A stretch of DNA of 6,513 nucleotides from Chloroflexota bacterium (GTDB taxonomy: Bacteria; Chloroflexota; Dehalococcoidia; SAR202; UBA11138). Positions within the stretch are counted from its first letter, which is position 1. Each line of letters begins with the position of its first letter. Both the position numbers and the translations under genes were made by a program. The notes under the pieces are model-generated. The model worked only from the letters and a program-made list of their open reading frames with translations. It did not search any database and was not told where the DNA came from. Below are positions 1 through 5,879 of this stretch, in pieces. Location: assembly GCA_002710885.1 (NCBI GenBank), contig PAIW01000084.1, forward strand, positions 1 to 6,513. Direction: 5' to 3'.

Positions 1-1
1 C

Positions 2-97
2 CAGGTGATTCGAGGAGTCAAGTTCTCTGATGGAACCCCCGTGGTCGCTAATGAAAGGGGCGTCAACGACAGACTGATCAGCAGGAGCGCCGCCTAG
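2..97 (+). pseudogene. Fragment resembling an ABC-transporter solute-binding protein (SBP_bac_5)
   Basis: The frame is open from the left window edge to a TAG at 95-97. It contains the peptide GVKFSDGTPVVAN, which matches the motif found near the N-terminal third of family 5 peptide/nickel-type solute-binding proteins (commonly written as V-K-F-x-D-G-T-P-x-x-A). Intact members are about 500-600 residues and would continue hundreds of codons further. Here the frame ends at once. After the TAG the same frame runs open to a TAA at 254-256, but I see no clear family signature there. This is either a nonsense-broken remnant or the tail of a truncated gene that begins outside the window. The family call rests on one short motif and is tentative. 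Confidence 0.4.
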
Positions 98-241
98 ATC
101 AAGCTCTACTCATACACCAGATTTGACTATCTTTCCTATTACGAGCTTGAAATTAACGACGTTTTCTGCTGTTCGCCGTCACGCGACATAGGCCACCCTG
201 TTGGTTTGCTGTCAGTGGGCGAGAAGTTGGTCGTTTTAAAG

Positions 242-421
242 CTATCGGACGAGTAACGGTTGCCCCTTGTGGCTACAACCTACGTCGTGCGGATCGCCAC
301 AAACAGCGGGTTTCCCATCGTTATTCTGGCAAAGTCTCTCATAAAGTTCTTTATTGACTTGGGCTTCACAATTTCCTGGGCAATATGCGTAAGTGTCGTC
401 TTTTAGGCCTTCTTTTGCCAC
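242..421 (-). CDS. Small cysteine-rich protein, 59 aa, unrecognised
   Basis: This minus-strand ORF starts with GTG at 421-419 and ends with TAG at 244-242. A perfect AGGAGG Shine-Dalgarno (434-429) sits 7 nt upstream, which decides the start and is the main reason to call it a gene despite its length. The product is hydrophilic. It has five cysteines (C14, C18, C31, C41, C49) and two histidines (H45, H51). The N-terminal part reads AYCPGNCEAQ, and the C-terminal part holds a C-G-D-P-H-D-V-G-C segment. The spacing (CX3C, then single Cys, then CX3HX3C) suggests a small metal-binding or disulfide-rich fold. There is no signal peptide or membrane segment, so it is probably cytoplasmic. I do not recognise the family. 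It stands alone: downstream on its strand is only the SBP-like fragment, and upstream is noncoding sequence. The opposite-strand hydrophobic reading at 257-406 is its shadow. Confidence 0.6.
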   Translation of the reverse strand: MAKEGLKDDTYAYCPGNCEAQVNKELYERLCQNNDGKPAVCGDPHDVGCSHKGQPLLVR

Positions 422-594
422 GACAATACCTCCTATATGATGGTCATCTTGTAAATCAAAGTTTCACGAATCAACTACCAACTCTCAGCTTAGTCAAAAT
501 GATATACCATAACTGCTAACTACTCAATCAATGTTGTGCCTTATTTGGTGTGGCAACGCTGCTCAAATGAGTCACCTGCCTAATTCACGTTGGA

Positions 595-606
595 AACGCT
601 AGCGTT
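595..606. repeat. Perfect 12-bp palindrome AACGCTAGCGTT
   Basis: AACGCTAGCGTT is exactly self-complementary. The symmetry does not extend beyond 12 bp. The right arm, AGCGTTG (601-607), is also complementary to CAACGCT at 554-560, giving an alternative 7-bp pairing across about 40 nt. It could be a dimeric-protein binding site or chance. No gene is tightly linked to it. Confidence 0.35.
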
Positions 607-690
607 GGAGATATGACCGAAAGTGGCACAGGCAGAGAATGAAATGGGTGGCGCATCCTGCTGGAAAAACTGACAGACACAATCCAGCAA

Positions 691-702
691 GGAGGATCCT
701 CC
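691..702 (+). promoter_or_regulatory. Ribosome binding site embedded in palindrome GGAGGATCCTCC
   Basis: AAGGAGG (689-695) is a near-ideal Shine-Dalgarno placed 7 nt before the ATG at 703. The 12 bases 691-702 are a perfect palindrome, so the anti-Shine-Dalgarno-like half CCTCC immediately precedes the start codon. In RNA the two halves could form a short 4-bp stem with a GATC loop, or pair between transcripts, partly hiding the ribosome site. This is seen in the sequence; any control of translation is inference. Confidence 0.5.
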
Positions 703-792
703 ATGAACAAGACTACGACGATGTACCTTCAGAAATTCAGCGACATTGGGACACATCTGGATGTGGATTTAATTGAGACTGTTTGTATGTAG
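703..792 (+). CDS. Possible 29-aa peptide ORF
   Basis: The ORF runs from ATG at 703 to TAG at 790-792, beginning MNKTTTMYLQKFSDIG. Its only strong support is the Shine-Dalgarno AAGGAGG 7 nt upstream. The peptide has no recognisable motif, hydrophobic segment or cysteine pattern. Sitting just before the transposase-like fragment, it may be the truncated start of an insertion-sequence ORF or of an older gene cut off by a stop, rather than a functional peptide. I do not recognise it. Confidence 0.3.
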   Translation: MNKTTTMYLQKFSDIGTHLDVDLIETVCM

Positions 793-824
793 AGTGAGCT
801 CCTAACAGTGGGAAACAATGACCT

Positions 825-1190
825 ATGAGAAGGAGCAATAATACATCAAAACACCCAAGGGCCAAGCCGTGGAAGAACGAAGCCAGGAAACCTGACGGTT
901 CGTTCGGCAGGTCAGCCACTCGCAGGAAACGCATCGCAGAAGAGAAGGCTCAGGATCTAGGGAAGGTAGAGGTCTCTCCAGATTCCAAGGGAAAGGTTCT
1001 GACAAAACTGGAATTATCAAAGAGCGACTGCTGTCGCTGGAGAGCCAGAGCAAGGCAGGGAAGCGTTGAGGATCGAAGGCATCCAGGTCCATCCTTGAAC
1101 CGCCTGAGTCCTCATGATGAGTCCTTGGTCTTTGATGTTGCCCCAGAGCACACCGATGTCTCCATTAGCTTTCTGTCCCATTTTCGCTGA
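825..1190 (+). pseudogene. Decayed IS3-like transposase fragment (N-terminal HTH region)
   Basis: This 121-aa frame ends with TGA at 1188-1190. Residues about 56-97 resemble the helix-turn-helix and linker of integrase-core (IS3-type) transposases. The clues are the L-x-L-S-K-S-x-C-C-R-W-R-A-R-A-R segment, compared with the usual L-x-L-S-x-S-T-Y-Y-R-W-R-x-R, then VEDRRHPGPS and LNRLSPHDE, compared with the usual E-D-R-R-x-G-P-x-x-W-N-R-L-T-P-E-E. The following residues (PEHTDVS) fit the L-x-H-P-E-L-S segment, and the likeness stops there. The whole DDE catalytic core (about 150-200 residues) is missing. The first 40 codons are basic and look out of frame: another frame starts at ATG 818 and, past a TAA at 839-841, reads YIKTPKGQAVEERSQET, which looks more protein-like. 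This suggests a further indel. It cannot be active. The family call is from remembered motifs. Confidence 0.5.
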
Positions 1191-2037
1191 ATGGCTACAG
1201 TCATGTTTGATCCGTCCACCGGCGTCACGACCTCGATAGGCGACACTGGAGATCGCTCCACCGGATTAGCGTTCGATAGCGCTGGCATTCTCTACGCTGT
1301 CACTGGCGATGGAGCGGGTGTGCTCGAAACCCTCTATACACTTGGCATTGCCGACGGCAGCCCAACCTTAGTGGCGACTCTAGGCAGCGGCAACGATGGC
1401 GAAACTATCGCATTCACTCCCGACGATGATCTGACCTACTATGCCTCAGGCGAAGGTGTCCCCAACGTGAATGAGATTTTCGGGACATTCGATCCTTCGT
1501 CCAGTATCATCGACTCAATCACAATTAGGGGTTAAGACTACTCGCAAGCCACCGCGCTGACATATGAGAGCGATGACAACTTTTTCCTCGCCGATTTGGG
1601 TCGGAGGCCCTTAAGGATTGACACCGAGGAAGTGGTGCAGTTTGCTGGCATCATCGATCACGACACCAAGGAATTGGTGCCTTTCGGACTGGCTCACGTC
1701 GACGATGCGCTGGCGGTCATAAATGATGAGGGAACCAGCTTCACAGGCGGCACTAGAGATGCAAGTTGGCGACGCTTGGATGCCCATCCTCACACTGGAC
1801 ACCCTGAGCGACGCGGACGCCAACGCGACCCTCACGCTGAATGTGTCAGACGGGATAGATGTCGAGGTGCAAGCGATAGGCAGCGTTGACAAGGTGGAAC
1901 TGAGCCCCGACGTTTGGCTGTTGCGTATTTGGGAATCTCTCACAGAGGGCAAGCTGAGAATCATCATCGAGTCGAAAGACAACGTTAGACTGGAATATTT
2001 CGAAATCACCGGCGAGATCGTTCAGATCACTGGATAG
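1191..2037 (+). pseudogene. Broken beta-propeller-like surface protein gene
   Basis: The reading starts right after the TGA of the transposase fragment, with no ribosome site before ATG 1191, so its own 5' end is probably lost. Residues 1-114 carry repeats typical of PQQ/NHL/DUF4394-type beta-propellers: FDPSTGVTTSIGDTG, GLAFDSAGILYAVTG, ETLYTLGIADGSP and ETIAFTPDDDLTYYASG. A TAA at 1533-1535 interrupts the frame, but the same frame continues in kind (ALTYESDDNFFLADLG, then LRIDTEEVVQFAG) to about 1750. Homology then appears to move to the next frame (LTLDTLSDADANATLTLNVS and onward), which ends at TAG 2035-2037. That tail is rich in D, T and V, like repeat domains of secreted Chloroflexota or bacteroidetal proteins. 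One nonsense codon and one frameshift make a pseudogene most likely, although a low-quality assembly could also explain it. No signal peptide remains. Confidence 0.55.
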
Positions 2038-2089
2038 ACCTGATCGGCGTTAACGAAACACGAGTTTAACCACGAATCGAGAATCATCT

Positions 2090-2917
2090 TCAGGTCTCGC
2101 GTCTCAGATTCTGGTCGTCTTTGATTACTTGATGCCACCCGCCCTGGTCGTCGAGATCGTAGTCCTCGGCGTGACCGCGCGGTTCCCATCCCAGAACCTC
2201 CTTGGCGTGGCCGATGTCCCGCCATCGGTACTTGTTGTCGGAGATGGCATTGAAGGTGTCGAACTTGAGAGACTGCGGCGCGGCGAGGCACCTGTCAATC
2301 ATGTCGACGCAGTCCTGTTGATCCAGCCATCCGGGATATTGACGCCTCAGTGTTGGTCGGTTCTCCGCTAACACCGCACCCAACCTGATGCATATCACAG
2401 ACATATCGTATCTGTCCGAGTACCAGTGGCCGAGAGCTTCGCAGAAGATTTTGCATGCGCCGTAGACGCTTTTTGGACGAGTCGGGTCCGTGTGAGTCAG
2501 CATCCTCCACGGCTCGTTGACCTTGTCGTACTCGCCGGCGGCTAACTCACCATAAGGGTAATCCATTTCGTAGCCTGTGGTCGTGTCGCCGGTGCTTCCA
2601 AGGACCACCCGTTTGACGCCGTTCAGGCGCGCAGCCTCGTACACGTTGCGTGTGCCTATGATCCCCATGTTGAGGTGCATGTCCCACGAATCGGCATCGC
2701 CTGTGTAGTTTGCCATGTGGACAACCATGTCGATGCCCTCGAATGCGGGCAGTATGGCATCGAATGCGGAGATGTCGGCCTGGGTGTTGGGCATTTCAGG
2801 CACTGCACGTCGATTCAGGCCGCTGAACTCATACTTGTGGCCGAGGTTACGCCACGTCAACCCGCCGATCAATCCGCTGGCGCCGGTAATCAATACTCGG
2901 GGTTTGTCGCTGGACAT
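2090..2917 (-). CDS. NAD(P)-dependent extended SDR (epimerase/dehydratase, uronate dehydrogenase-like)
   Basis: This is a complete Rossmann-fold sugar or uronate oxidoreductase of about 275 aa, close to the usual 260-300 for compact extended SDRs. Numbered from the chosen start, the dinucleotide motif GASGLIG is at 12-18, D48 lies in TQADIS, and HMANY at about 67-71 forms the strand-4 region. A G-S-T-G serine is near 108, and the catalytic pair Y152/K156 sits in SVYGACK. The C-terminal FNAISDNKYRWRDIG and EVLGWEP segments are typical of the uronate dehydrogenase/Gal-epimerase-like branch. The substrate cannot be read off. ATG at 2917-2915 is preferred: GGAGGAG (2927-2921) lies just upstream at proper spacing. 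An in-frame ATG at 2929-2927 would add MEET but would place this ribosome site inside the gene. The enzyme is cytoplasmic, divergent from the hydrolase operon, and convergent with the decayed gene at 2037. Confidence 0.85.
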   Translation of the reverse strand: MSSDKPRVLITGASGLIGGLTWRNLGHKYEFSGLNRRAVPEMPNTQADISAFDAILPAFEGIDMVVHMANYTGDADSWDMHLNMGIIGTRNVYEAARLNGVKRVVLGSTGDTTTGYEMDYPYGELAAGEYDKVNEPWRMLTHTDPTRPKSVYGACKIFCEALGHWYSDRYDMSVICIRLGAVLAENRPTLRRQYPGWLDQQDCVDMIDRCLAAPQSLKFDTFNAISDNKYRWRDIGHAKEVLGWEPRGHAEDYDLDDQGGWHQVIKDDQNLRRET

Positions 2918-2993
2918 TGTCTCCTCCATCCATGGTAACCGTGCGAGGCAGTAGTTCGCGCCTCGCCAGTTTCATTTCCTTGGGATGCTCCCA

Positions 2994-3022
2994 ATCATAA
3001 TGCTTTGGTTGATTATGGACAA
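2994..3022 (-). promoter_or_regulatory. Candidate sigma70-type promoter for the SDR gene
   Basis: On the minus strand TTGTCC (3022-3017, 4/6 to TTGACA) is followed after exactly 17 nt by TATGAT (2999-2994, 5/6 to TATAAT). Transcription would start near 2987, about 70 nt before ATG 2917. The spacing and the -10 match are good, but this is read by eye only, and the organism's sigma consensus is unknown. Confidence 0.4.
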
Positions 3023-3037
3023 TCGATGGCCTATAGG
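3009..3037 (+). promoter_or_regulatory. Candidate sigma70-type promoter for the hydrolase operon
   Basis: TTGATT (3009-3014, 4/6) and TATAGG (3032-3037, 4/6) are separated by 17 nt. Transcription would begin near 3044, leaving a leader of about 190 nt before ATG 3234. The element overlaps the minus-strand candidate at 2994-3022, so both -35 boxes share the same 14 bp. Confidence 0.35.
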
Positions 3038-3233
3038 GCGCACCGATTTTCACGTTGGTTGACCATGTTACTCTCAGCGGAGACGGATTTGGGCCATTTC
3101 CAGGCGCGCATGGTCACTGGCATGATCGAGGATGTGATAAGTTAGGCATTGGGGAATACGCGGAAGCAAACCTCCCGGCTATCGACGCGAATCCAGGAGC
3201 AATGCCAACAGTTACTAATAATGAGGTGGGCCA

Positions 3234-5213
3234 ATGCCAGTTGTAGGTTTCGATGTCAATACTCAGCGGATTCTAGCGGATGGCAAATCCTGGGGAGAGG
3301 TTGGCCCTTACGAGGAACTGTTGGGCACGCTTCACTTCGCCACCGATCCGCTGAACGGCGCCAACTCACGAATTACCGATGTCGGGCTTGCTCCACGCAG
3401 CGATGAGGGGATGGTCGAATTCACTGCCGACGTTTCCATTATTTTGCCTGTCGAGCGATCACGAGGGACGGGCAAATTGCTCCTCGATGTTGTGAATCGA
3501 GGGAACCGCGTAGGCTTGCCTGTCTTCAATAGCGCGCCAGGCGTTGCAATAGAAGTCGACACGCCAAAAGATTATGATTTGAACTTGGGCAACGGTTTTT
3601 TGCTGAGGCACGGCTATACAGTCATGGCATGCGGATGGCAAGTGGACACACCAAAAAAATCTGCCCTCATAACATTGCAAGGCCACACAGTTGAGGGAAT
3701 GACCGGCCGGGTTTATACTCAGCTTCAGTCGCAAACAGACACGCACAACCTTCTTCTGTCTGACAAGGGCCATCAGGCGTATCCTGCCGCCGACATGGTG
3801 GAAGCAAGGGCAATTCTCGAAGTTCGCGATATGCCCGACACCGAGGCGCACAGCGTTCCTCGAGACGACTGGCGGTTTGGCAGAATAGATGACGACGGCA
3901 ATTACATCTCAGATCCTGACTACATATGCTCGGAGCAAGGGTTCGAGAAGGGCAGGCTGTATCAGATCGCATATACCACCGACTGGGCTCCCATTCTGGG
4001 TCTGAGCTTCGCGGCGCTGCGGGACTCTGTATCTTGGCTCAAATACGGCTCGGATCAGGCGGCGCGACCAATTGAAAACATTCGGCACGCCTATGCGTAT
4101 GGAATCTCCCAAACCGGACGGTATCTTAGAACTTACATCTACAACGACTTCAACCGAGACGAATCGGGCAGGGAAGCCCTTGACGGAATAATAGCCAACG
4201 TCGCTGGGGGAATGCGCGGCGAGTTCAACCAGCGTCTGGGCCAGAACTCCAAAGACCGCAACAATATGATGACCCACCTCTTCCCCTTTGCCAGCGTGCC
4301 TCAGACCGACCTGGAGACAGAGGAGACCGACTCTCTCCACAGGCGGATGGACGACCGGGGCAGTCAGGTTAAGGTGATGTACACTAACTCCTCCGCGGAA
4401 TACTATCGCGGCGACGCTTCGTTAATACACACTGACCCTGACGGAAACAGAGACATTGATGTCGCGGCCAATGCAAGGATTTATCATTTCACAGGCACGC
4501 AACATGGCATCGGGACATGGCCTCCCACTGATACTACTGAGAGCATCGAAGGGATAAGCCGTTCTCAAAACATCCGCAACGTGATCGATTACTCGCCGCT
4601 TTTGCGGGCGTGCCTGTTCAATCTGGACCGATGGGTCAGCAATGGCGTCGAGCCGCCACCCAACAGCCATGCTCGGATTGACGACGGCACGGCGGTTCCG
4701 TTCGAGTTGGTCAAAAAGGTTTTTGACGGTATCCCAGAGGCGCATCGTCCTGACCGGATTGCCGTTCCTCACAGGCGGGACTATGCTCTGAGAGATGACG
4801 TTGAGCAGATTCAGAAAATGCCCCCAACCGTTGGCAAGAGATTCGCCACGTTGCTCCCTGCAGTCGATGCTGATGGCAACGAAATCGCGGGTATTCGCTT
4901 GCCGGACGTAGCCGTCCCTCTCGCAACTCACACGGGTTGGACATTAAGGCATAGGGACATCGGAGGTGAGACTCAGCTTCTCATGTTCGCAGGCTCCACG
5001 ATGCGATTTGCGTCTACTGAATCTCAACGAGTGGCATCAGGAGACCCTCGTCCCTCCATCGCCGAGAGGTACCAATCGAAGGATCAGTACCTGGCACGAG
5101 TGCGCCACGAGGCAGAGAAGCTGGTGGAACAGCGATACATGCTCGAAGAGGATATCGAGTTCAGCGTTGAACGAGCCGAACGGTTCTGGGACTACTTGTC
5201 ATCTGGGGAGTGA
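3234..5213 (+). CDS. Alpha/beta hydrolase domain-containing protein (Abhydrolase_10 family), 659 aa
   Basis: This is a large, complete alpha/beta hydrolase, of normal length for the family (roughly 600-700 aa). The nucleophile elbow is Y-G-I-S-Q-T-G-R-Y-L-R with Ser292. The probable catalytic histidine is His424 in FTGTQHGIGTWPP. The acid member cannot be assigned by eye. Other family hallmarks are NRGNRVGLPVFN (about residues 87-100), HGYTVMACGWQVD (about 125-138), SSAEYYRGDASLIHTDPDG (about 385-403), LPAVDADGNEIAGIRLPDVA (540s-560s) and the C-terminal DPRPSIAERY block followed by a charged helix. There is no signal peptide, so the enzyme is likely cytoplasmic. Members are annotated as hydrolases or esterases of unknown substrate. 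ATG 3234 is supported by GAGGTG (3223-3228) about 5 nt upstream. It is the first gene of the plus-strand cluster; the ASCH frame begins 58 nt after its stop. Confidence 0.9.
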   Translation: MPVVGFDVNTQRILADGKSWGEVGPYEELLGTLHFATDPLNGANSRITDVGLAPRSDEGMVEFTADVSIILPVERSRGTGKLLLDVVNRGNRVGLPVFNSAPGVAIEVDTPKDYDLNLGNGFLLRHGYTVMACGWQVDTPKKSALITLQGHTVEGMTGRVYTQLQSQTDTHNLLLSDKGHQAYPAADMVEARAILEVRDMPDTEAHSVPRDDWRFGRIDDDGNYISDPDYICSEQGFEKGRLYQIAYTTDWAPILGLSFAALRDSVSWLKYGSDQAARPIENIRHAYAYGISQTGRYLRTYIYNDFNRDESGREALDGIIANVAGGMRGEFNQRLGQNSKDRNNMMTHLFPFASVPQTDLETEETDSLHRRMDDRGSQVKVMYTNSSAEYYRGDASLIHTDPDGNRDIDVAANARIYHFTGTQHGIGTWPPTDTTESIEGISRSQNIRNVIDYSPLLRACLFNLDRWVSNGVEPPPNSHARIDDGTAVPFELVKKVFDGIPEAHRPDRIAVPHRRDYALRDDVEQIQKMPPTVGKRFATLLPAVDADGNEIAGIRLPDVAVPLATHTGWTLRHRDIGGETQLLMFAGSTMRFASTESQRVASGDPRPSIAERYQSKDQYLARVRHEAEKLVEQRYMLEEDIEFSVERAERFWDYLSSGE

Positions 5214-5271
5214 TCTGCCATCAAGGTCTATTGAATCGTGTAACAGTTGGAGTTTCGATGGGACAACCGCG

Positions 5272-5622
5272 ATGCTGTTCAAGCAAGAATTCCATCAGGG
5301 GATAGTTGACGACACGATCACGACGACATACTGGTGGTGGAAGACGGCCAGGGTGACGGTCGGAAACACATATAGACTCAACAGCGAAGGCGTCGTGAAG
5401 GTTGATGGAATCCGCAGTCTCGCGATGTCAGATATCAGTGAATATGAAGCTCAGGTTTCGGGATTCGAGAGTCGTGAGGCGCTGATCGCTCAGATGACGC
5501 GGTCAGGAACAATAGGCGAAGATTCGTCGGTTTGCAGAGTGGCGTTTCACTATATGTCGCCAGATAGGAATCCGTTTGTCGATGTATCTGATGATGTGAC
5601 CACCGACGAGTTGGGGCGTTGA
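5272..5622 (+). pseudogene. ASCH-domain protein, N-terminal part (gene split by frameshift)
   Basis: Residues 1-116 begin MLFKQEFHQGIVDDTITTTY and read as the ASCH fold of a familiar roughly 200-aa bacterial family: M-L-F-x-x-E-F-x-x-G-I, a basic/aromatic W-W-W-K turn, V-T-V-G-N-T-Y-R, V-D-G-I-R-S-L, then A-x-V-S-G-F-E-S-R-E-A-L. A CRVAFHYMSPD strand closes the domain. ASCH domains bind RNA or modified nucleosides; the role in this family is unknown. The frame ends at TGA 5620-5622, right where homologues continue into a helical C-terminal half, which here lies in the next ORF. ATG 5272 matches the family's usual N-terminus but has a poor ribosome site: TTGGAG (5247-5252) is 19 nt away and better placed for an out-of-frame ATG at 5258. 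Either a one-base loss near 5617-5622 broke the gene, or both halves are made as coupled products. Confidence 0.65.
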
Positions 5623-5879
5623 TTCAGCGGCTTCAGAAAATGGATAGTTGTGATCGCAGCGGCTCATGGACCGCTCAGACGCTAACGCTCATAGACGCCA
5701 ATCCCATAGTCGCGTCTTCACAACTTGCGCCGACAGCCGGAATGGAAACAAAAACTTTCAAAGCGACTGTTCGCAAGCTGAAACGGCTCGGTCTCACGAT
5801 TAGTTACGAGACCGGACAGGGGCTGACTTCACTCGGCTCACGGGTTTTATCTTCGATTGTTGATGGAGGTTTGTCATGA
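5619..5879 (+). pseudogene. ASCH-domain protein, C-terminal winged-helix-like part
   Basis: The 86-residue frame holds the missing second half of the ASCH family protein. It has a short helix (IQRLQKMDSCDRSGSWT), then TLTLIDANPIVASSQLAPTA, then the conserved FKATVRKLKRLGLTISYETG and LTSLGSRVL, which together look like a winged-helix DNA-binding module ending in a beta wing. Joining it to the upstream frame by re-reading T5619 gives DELGRLIQRLQKMD, continuous with what homologues show, and a normal total length near 202 aa. If translated separately it would start at TTG 5619, overlapping the upstream TGA by 4 nt (TTGA). Its own TGA (5877-5879) overlaps the ATG of the amidase (ATGA), so translation of the two is likely coupled. 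Confidence 0.6.
5865..5869 (+). promoter_or_regulatory. Ribosome binding site of the amidase gene
   Basis: GGAGG lies 6 nt before ATG 5876, inside the end of the ASCH C-terminal frame. It fixes the amidase start and supports independent initiation in addition to ATGA stop-start coupling. Confidence 0.7.

Larger units (their letters stand above)
422..702. other. Noncoding stretch with palindromes
   Basis: No open frame of useful length is seen on either strand. The left half (about 435-550) is AT-rich and is the presumed 5' region of the minus-strand small gene; no clean -35/-10 pair stands out. The right half holds two perfect 12-bp palindromes, at 595-606 and 691-702. A copy of CAACGCT at 554-560 could also pair with AGCGTTG at 601-607. 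The segment might include the end of the decayed insertion sequence that follows, but I could not identify terminal inverted repeats. Confidence 0.4.
2918..3233. other. Divergent intergenic region between dehydrogenase and hydrolase operon
   Basis: This 0.3-kb gap separates two oppositely oriented genes and should carry both promoters. Short frames cross it (plus 3055-3246 from a TTG, minus 3053 downward from a GTG), but neither has a ribosome site or recognisable motif. A 14-codon frame, ATG 3202 to TAG 3244-3246, overlaps the hydrolase start and has AGGAG at 3195-3199 only 2 nt upstream. It could be a leader peptide but is weakly supported. Confidence 0.5.

Noticed and set aside
257..406. 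Plus-strand hydrophobic reading that looks like a membrane segment
   Set aside because: It is exactly antisense to the 59-aa minus-strand ORF, has no ribosome site and is bounded by stops.
409..470. TTGATT-16-TATAGG promoter candidate for the minus-strand small gene
   Set aside because: The -10 box would overlap the AGGAGG ribosome site, so transcription would start too close to the gene.
2050..2071. GTTAA/TTAAC pairing between the convergent genes as a terminator
   Set aside because: The stem is only about 5 AT-rich pairs with a long loop and no T-run, so it is not a credible intrinsic terminator.
2847..3053. 68-aa minus-strand frame upstream of the SDR gene
   Set aside because: Its last 20 or so codons overlap the SDR coding region in another frame; there is no ribosome site and no recognisable family.
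3055..3246. 63-aa plus-strand frame before the hydrolase
   Set aside because: TTG start without a ribosome site and no motif; it overlaps the well-supported hydrolase start and the promoter region.
3909..4340. 143-aa minus-strand frame inside the hydrolase
   Set aside because: Shadow of a strongly supported gene; no domain signature.
4422..4931. 169-aa minus-strand frame inside the hydrolase
   Set aside because: Antisense shadow of the conserved C-terminal half of the hydrolase.
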